Shown: positions 20,970 to 24,592 of the stretch, piece after piece | How positions within the stretch are numbered: the stretch's first letter is position 1 | Layout: each line of letters starts with the position of its first letter | Translations under genes and position numbers: made by a program | NCBI GenBank assembly: GCA_021464525.1 | Contig: JADRCO010000926.1 | Location: 1 to 24,592, forward strand | Reading direction: 5' to 3' | Origin: Rhizophagus sp. LPA8_4_AMF | Lineage: Eukaryota > Glomeromycota > Glomeromycetes > Glomerales > Glomeraceae | Length of the DNA: 24,592 bases | The notes under the pieces: model-generated | What the model was told of the DNA's origin: nothing | Seen by the model: the letters and a program-made list of their open reading frames with translations, nothing else | Databases searched by the model: none

Positions 20970-21602
20970 TACCTATAAATTCGGCCCAATTTTATCATTC
21001 CGGCCAATTTTACAAAAGTGTCCTTTTTTGGATATTTGAGAAAAACGTTACATAACCCGAAAGGAAATTTCATGTCGATCATTTAATTCCGGATGCACCG
21101 TAAAGAGCTTGTGCACATGATCTGTGATGCGGCGTCCGAGTTTTGATTGGCTTTATCTTGTGTAACATTTTCGCAATCAATTTTTCAATAAAAATGAAGT
21201 CCATAGTTCAAACGGAACTTATAAATTAACATTTTTATAGTAAAGTTAGCATTCTTGCATTTAAAAATAACTTTATTCGTGCTTTATTGAAGAAAATTTA
21301 CACTTTTACACATATTTTACATATTTGATAATATTAAATGTAATAAAAATTTTCTATCTGCTATATAAAAAAAAAATATGAAATACGAGTTTGTACTGGT
21401 ATAAAATGCTAAAAATTTATCTGACGTTAATAAGAATACTTATATAGTCCATACCTGTTAAAAATTATGAAATTTTTTAAGATAGAAAAAATATTTATAC
21501 TATGCACAGCCACATCAGTCACATGCCAGAGCTTTTACAAGATGTTAATGAAGCGTATGTGACACATGATCATTTTAATTCGAAAATATATTTTTTTTTT
21601 TA
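20970..21602. other. Repeat-derived spacer, no gene
   Basis: GGAAATTTCATGTCGATCATTTAATTCCGG (21062-21091) occurs again in inverted, slightly changed form inside the hAT-like MITE at 22230-22266. Together with TTCCGGCCAATTTTAC (20997-21012) it marks the block as an older piece of an interspersed repeat. 21100-21600 is AT-rich without a coding frame. Confidence 0.45.
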
Positions 21603-21910
21603 CAGCAAATTCAAAATATACAGGATACTTTGAGAAATTTGATTGTCGAATTGTCAGGTAGCCAGGTTACTCGGGTAGTTAGGTTATTAGAAAGTATAAA
21701 TAATACGTGATATGAGTATAATAGTAAACTATTAACTGACGAAAATGTTCATTTAGTATTAATTGGGCATTATGAAAAACAAGAAAATAAAACCAATTTT
21801 TGCGATAATCATGTATTTTTCCTAAAAAAATTTCCTAATTCTTAGGAATTTTATACAATCCTAAATTACCCCTGAGGATCACCCTTATTGAAATGAAAAC
21901 TGTGGCTTGT
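21603..21910 (+). repeat. Left inverted arm
   Basis: This arm is preceded by an 11-T tract and ACAG, a good splice-acceptor context. It opens a 33-codon frame with a leucine-rich helical look (TLRNLIVELSGSQVTRVVRL, then LESIN) ending at TGA. An internal short repeat GGTAGYYAGGTTA occurs twice. It contains a TTCCTAA-TTC-TTAGGAA hairpin. Confidence 0.6.
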
Positions 21911-22166
21911 TATTTTCAAATTAAGCAATACGTTGAATATTGGAAGAAAGTGGAGCGGTAGAATGTTGGCAGTACTTACTTTTATAAAAAAAAAACAATG
22001 AACCCTATAAATAATAATGACCATTGATATGATTTAATTATCGTTATTGACAATTTAAAGCATATAAAATAAATGTTAGCTTAAGTTTAAAAAATAATTT
22101 GTTTGGCGTGACATGGTTTTATTGATCAAATTTTTATGTACAAGTAGGGTTGTTAACGGTCCTATG

Positions 22167-22411
22167 TATACTTGCCACCCATCCCATTCCATCCCATCCC
22201 AAATCCCAAATCCCAATTAAAATCTTAATTCCTTAATTCCGGCCAAAATTAAATGATCGTCATGAAAATTTCCATTTTTGGAAACTCGTGTAACCAAAAT
22301 TGAAATTTTCCGGGGAGAAAAATTTACTTTTTTGGAATTTTGTGTAATGTCACGTGACCCGACGCAAATGGGATGGGATATGGGATCCCATTAATATGGG
22401 CGGCAAATATA
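22167..22411. mobile_element. 245-bp hAT-like MITE with perfect 8-bp target duplication
   Basis: GTCCTATG stands directly outside both ends (22159-22166 and 22412-22419). The ends are TATACTTGCCACCCAT and, on the complement, TATATTTGCCGCCCAT (14 of 16 identical). Subterminal CCCATCCCAT-type repeats are present at both ends (22178-22215, and in complement 22367-22390). An 8-bp duplication plus short ends and subterminal repeats is the hAT signature. No transposase is present, so it depends on an element elsewhere. Intact flanking duplications suggest that the insertion is recent. Confidence 0.85.
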
Positions 22412-22433
22412 GTCCTATGGACTAGGACCAACC

Positions 22434-22530
22434 GGTCCCAAGCAAATTGCCAAGTTTTGAGATGATTTTTAAAAACATTTTATTAATAAATTCTATTCCC
22501 AGCCATTTTTTAGGGTAGGTTACTTGTTGG
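22434..22530. repeat. Direct repeat, first unit
   Basis: About 97 bp (GGTCCCAAGCAAATTGCC ... GGGTAGGTTACTTGTTGG), repeated 185 bases further on at 22619-22716 with roughly 85 percent identity by eye. Both units are flanked by ACCGGT words. Confidence 0.75.
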
Positions 22531-22618
22531 TATTAAGTAATAAAGTCCTACCCGAAGTCAGAACTGCTTAAAACATGAAACCAGTCCTAGTATCAGTCTG
22601 GACCGGTTGGTCGGCATC

Positions 22619-22716
22619 GGTCCCATGCAAATTACCGGTTTTTGAGATGATTTTTTGAAAAAAATTTATTAATAAATTTTATTCCCAGATCGTTTTTAGG
22701 GTAGGTTACTTATTGG
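22619..22716. repeat. Direct repeat, second unit
   Basis: Second copy of the 97-98-bp unit (GGTCCCATGCAAATTACC ... GGGTAGGTTACTTATTGG). It lies in the centre of the long inverted-arm element, next to CGGACCGATTTGG/CAGACCGATT repeat words. Confidence 0.75.
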
Positions 22717-22807
22717 AGCTAAGTGATCACACTTTTCTAGGATCGGCAATTTGCAAAATTGTTTTCGGACCGATTTGGACTGATCAGACCGATTAACATC
22801 CTTATGT

Positions 22808-23121
22808 ACAAGCCACAGTTTTAATCCAAAAAGGGTGATTCTCAGGGGCAAAAAAAATTAATTTAGGATTGTGTAAAATTCCTAAGAATTAGGAAATTTT
22901 TTTAGGAAAATACATGATAACATGATTATGTTTTTTGCGTATATTCATTATTCTTTATATTTATATAGTATATTATTTATATGGTATATATAATCTGATA
23001 TACTACTTACTATTATACTCCTATTTATACTTTCTAATAACCCGACTACCTGAGTAACCTGGCTACCCAACAATCTGACAATCAAATTTTTCAAGTGTCC
23101 CATAAATTTTGAATTTTGCAG
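22808..23121 (-). repeat. Right inverted arm
   Basis: Inverted partner of 21603-21910. On the minus strand it keeps a related frame (HLKNLIVRLLGSQVTQVVGL, then LESINRS) within a 60-codon open frame. Most differences from the left arm change the amino acid, so no protein-level constraint is evident. Confidence 0.65.
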
Positions 23122-23127
23122 TAATAT

Positions 23128-23275
23128 CAAACCGGTTTAGATTTCCGGACTACCTGGTTGCACCTGCTTTAAATGCAAACAAAGTTTTCGTAATACAGCT
23201 CCAGGTTAAACCGAATTGTCAAAAACCGATTGGAAACCAGGTTTAGAACCGGATGGTACATCCGGTTTCAACCTA
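23128..23275. repeat. ACCGGTTT/CCGG-rich patch
   Basis: AAACCGGTTTAG, TTCCGGACTACC, AGAACCGGATGG and CATCCGGTTTCAACC occur within 150 bases. The patch mirrors the one at 20880-20970 on the other side of the inverted-arm element (the complement of 23158-23176 contains GGTGCAACCAGGTAG; 20911-20920 reads GGTGCAACCG). It may be an outer part of the same repeat. Confidence 0.5.
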
Positions 23276-23589
23276 TAAATCAAAAGGTGATATGCAAAAC
23301 TACCTTTGCCACTCTAAATAGACTTCTTAACAATTCTAGAAGTTTATATGAGAAATTTTCTTTGTTGTGTGTTTTTGTCGTGCAACAATGAGCTTACACA
23401 TACAAAATTTATTTGCCATACATGAAAACATGAAATGTTTGTGCCTGTGATCAACATTATTGCATATAATGCATTTGCATAAGTATTATTACCTTATATA
23501 TCTATACTAATAAAGGCGTTTAATAGTAATAAAAAAAGAAAAAAAGATATTTACTTTAACTTCCGATTAGAAAGGATTTTGATATAGTA

Positions 23590-23804
23590 ATGGGTCAATG
23601 TTTTGGTAAAAGTAAAACGTATATGCATAAATATATATAATATATATTGTAAATTAGAATTATTCAAAATTTTATAACAATCTTGTAGCTTCCAGTAGTA
23701 TTGAAGAGTTTGAAGGAAATGGCACTAGAGAATTTGGGGAAAGTGGCAGTATTGAGGAATTTGAAGGAAGTAATACCAAAGAATCTAAAGTTATTTGTAA
23801 ATAA
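23590..23804 (+). CDS. Small acidic protein with MGxC lipidation-type N-terminus
   Basis: Exon 1 is 23590-23611 (ATG GGT CAA TGT TTT GGT AAA A) and exon 2 is 23689-23804, with a 77-nt intron from GTAAAA to TTGTAG. The joined frame gives 45 aa beginning MGQCFGKTSSS. An alternative donor six bases earlier (23606) is also in frame. Gly2 followed by Cys4 is the usual pattern for N-myristoylation plus palmitoylation, implying membrane attachment. Exon 2 encodes two imperfect acidic repeats, SIEEFEGNGTREFG and SIEEFEGSNTKES. The stop TAA (23802-23804) overlaps a possible donor GTAAAT at 23797, so the gene may instead continue into the micro-exon-like array. No family was recognised. A TATATA lies at 23495-23500, about 90-95 bases upstream. 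Confidence 0.5.
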
Positions 23805-24592
23805 TTTAAATACTATCTATAATTGTACCTTATATAATAATTTAAACTAACTATATTATACAAATTATATTAAATAATTTAGCTCGTAAGTTAATAGGTT
23901 ATATTATAATTGAATAATAATGGAATTACTTATCATTTTTCTGTATTTCATGCAATTAAATAATTCATTTAATGATTAACAATACTATAGTCAGTAAGTT
24001 ATTTGTTATTTATCATTAATATTTAGTTTTTTACTTTATTTATTTTACATAATATTTAATAGCTAAATTCTTTATTTTATAACTATCTAATGTTAATCGT
24101 ATTGCAGATGGTAAGTAACAATATCATATTTATTTGTTTAATATTTTATATAACCAACTAATTATATTCTTAATTTAAATAACCAGATTGTGAGTGATAT
24201 ATTTAATTTTCAGTAAATGTTTTTGTATTAGTATATTTATATCTAACAAATAATTAATTAATAATACTAGGGTGTAAGTTATAAATATTTATATTTTTAT
24301 TATTTATAGGGTTTAAAATTTATATGCAGTTGCTTAGAAATGCACTCCTCTATATTATGTTATACGTAAAAGTCAAAATTAGTATTCTAATTTCCAAAAA
24401 TGTTGTAATGCCCCTGCGTAAAATTATTATTTCCTTATTTATATAGTTTAACTAAATTCTTTTTTTAAAAAATTATTTGTAATTTTTTTAGTTAGTAAGT
24501 TATAAATTATTTATTTGATTCTATTATTACTTATTTATATAATATTTATATATAATTTAAACTAACTAAATTCTTTATTTAAAAAATTATTT
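23805..24592 (+). other. Array of intron-like units separated by 3-nt segments
   Basis: Six times, an acceptor-type YAG is followed by exactly three bases and then a donor-type GTRAGT. The three-base segments are CTC (23883-23885), TCA (23991-23993), ATG (24108-24110), ATT (24187-24189), GGT (24271-24273) and TTA (24492-24494). The sequences between them are 76-218 nt, most within the intron size seen elsewhere in the window. Several carry CTAAC/CTAAT branch-like words shortly before the acceptor (ACTAACTA 23846-23853, CCAACTAAT about 24155, TCTAACA about 24242, TTAACTAA about 24450). Either these are micro-exons of the preceding gene or a decayed tandem duplication of one intron. 24400-24592 also contains direct repeats (TAACTAAATTCTTT, AAAAAATTATTT) with a period near 105 bp. 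Confidence 0.45.

Larger units (their letters stand above)
21603..23121. mobile_element. 1.5-kb element with long (about 310-bp) inverted arms
   Basis: The left arm (21603-21910) and the complement of the right arm (23121-22808) match along their length. Shared blocks include AAATTTGATTGTC, GGTAGCCAGGTTACTC, GGTTATTAGAAAGTATAAAT, TTTCCTAATTCTTAGGAATT and AACTGTGGCTTGT. The outer ends read CAGCAAATTCAAAAT and CTGCAAAATTCAAAAT. The middle holds a 185-bp tandem duplication and a nested MITE. No transposase is seen. A foldback-type or non-autonomous DNA element is likely, and an inverted segmental duplication is the alternative. A clear target duplication was not found. Confidence 0.7.

Noticed and set aside
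20880..23280. CRISPR-like or bacterial repeat array in the repeat island
   Set aside because: Repeats are inverted or paired, not regularly spaced with unique spacers, and the window is eukaryotic.
1..24592. tRNA, rRNA or organellar genes
   Set aside because: No cloverleaf with a GTTCRANYC-type T-loop and no rRNA-like conserved blocks were seen on either strand by eye.

Overview
The window looks like nuclear DNA of an arbuscular mycorrhizal fungus, closest in style to Rhizophagus/Glomus (Glomeromycotina). The reasons are very AT-rich DNA, short spliceosomal introns of about 70-140 nt with GTATTT/GTAAGT donors, scattered single genes on both strands, and two protein families strongly expanded in these fungi: BTB-BACK-TLDc proteins, and tyrosine-kinase-like kinases with a Cys-pair N-terminus and a DLG (not DFG) activation motif. 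The assignment is by recognition, not by database search.

Region by region. 1-7400 is a tandem family of BTB-BACK-TLDc units, all on the minus strand: one intact two-exon gene (3471-4904, 453 aa), one nearly complete pseudogene (1601-2950), one half-length relic (6510-7402) and two scraps (1-93, 464-690). The upstream flanks were duplicated with the genes. 7525-9684 is a TKL-type kinase gene with five short, phase-1-linked 3' exons; its hinge region carries a stop and frameshifts, so it is called a pseudogene. 11084-11467 is an Asn/Gln/Ser-rich hypothetical protein with a clear TATA box. 14201-14694 is a TA-flanked inverted-repeat element. 15413-16046 is a spliced gene for a secreted eight-cysteine protein, a candidate small secreted protein. 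18395-18573 is a pogo/Tc1-mariner-like MITE beside a probable spliced membrane-protein gene (18580-19241). 19921-20868 is a distant, truncated BTB-BACK-TLDc pseudogene.

20880-23280 is a repeat island: ACCGGTTT patches surround a 1.5-kb element with about 310-bp inverted arms, and inside it sits a 245-bp hAT-like MITE with a perfect 8-bp target duplication. 23590-23804 is a tiny spliced gene whose product starts MGQCFG (a myristoylation/palmitoylation-type N-terminus) and has acidic SIEEFEG repeats. It is followed, to the window end, by a run of intron-like units separated by exactly three bases each (acceptor AG, 3 nt, donor GTRAGT, six times). That possible micro-exon array is the most unusual structure here.

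There is no operon-like organisation. The genes probably act independently: ubiquitin-ligase adaptor or stress function (BTB-TLDc), signalling (kinase), secretion (eight-Cys protein) and membrane association (MGQCFG protein). No tRNA, rRNA or CRISPR was seen.
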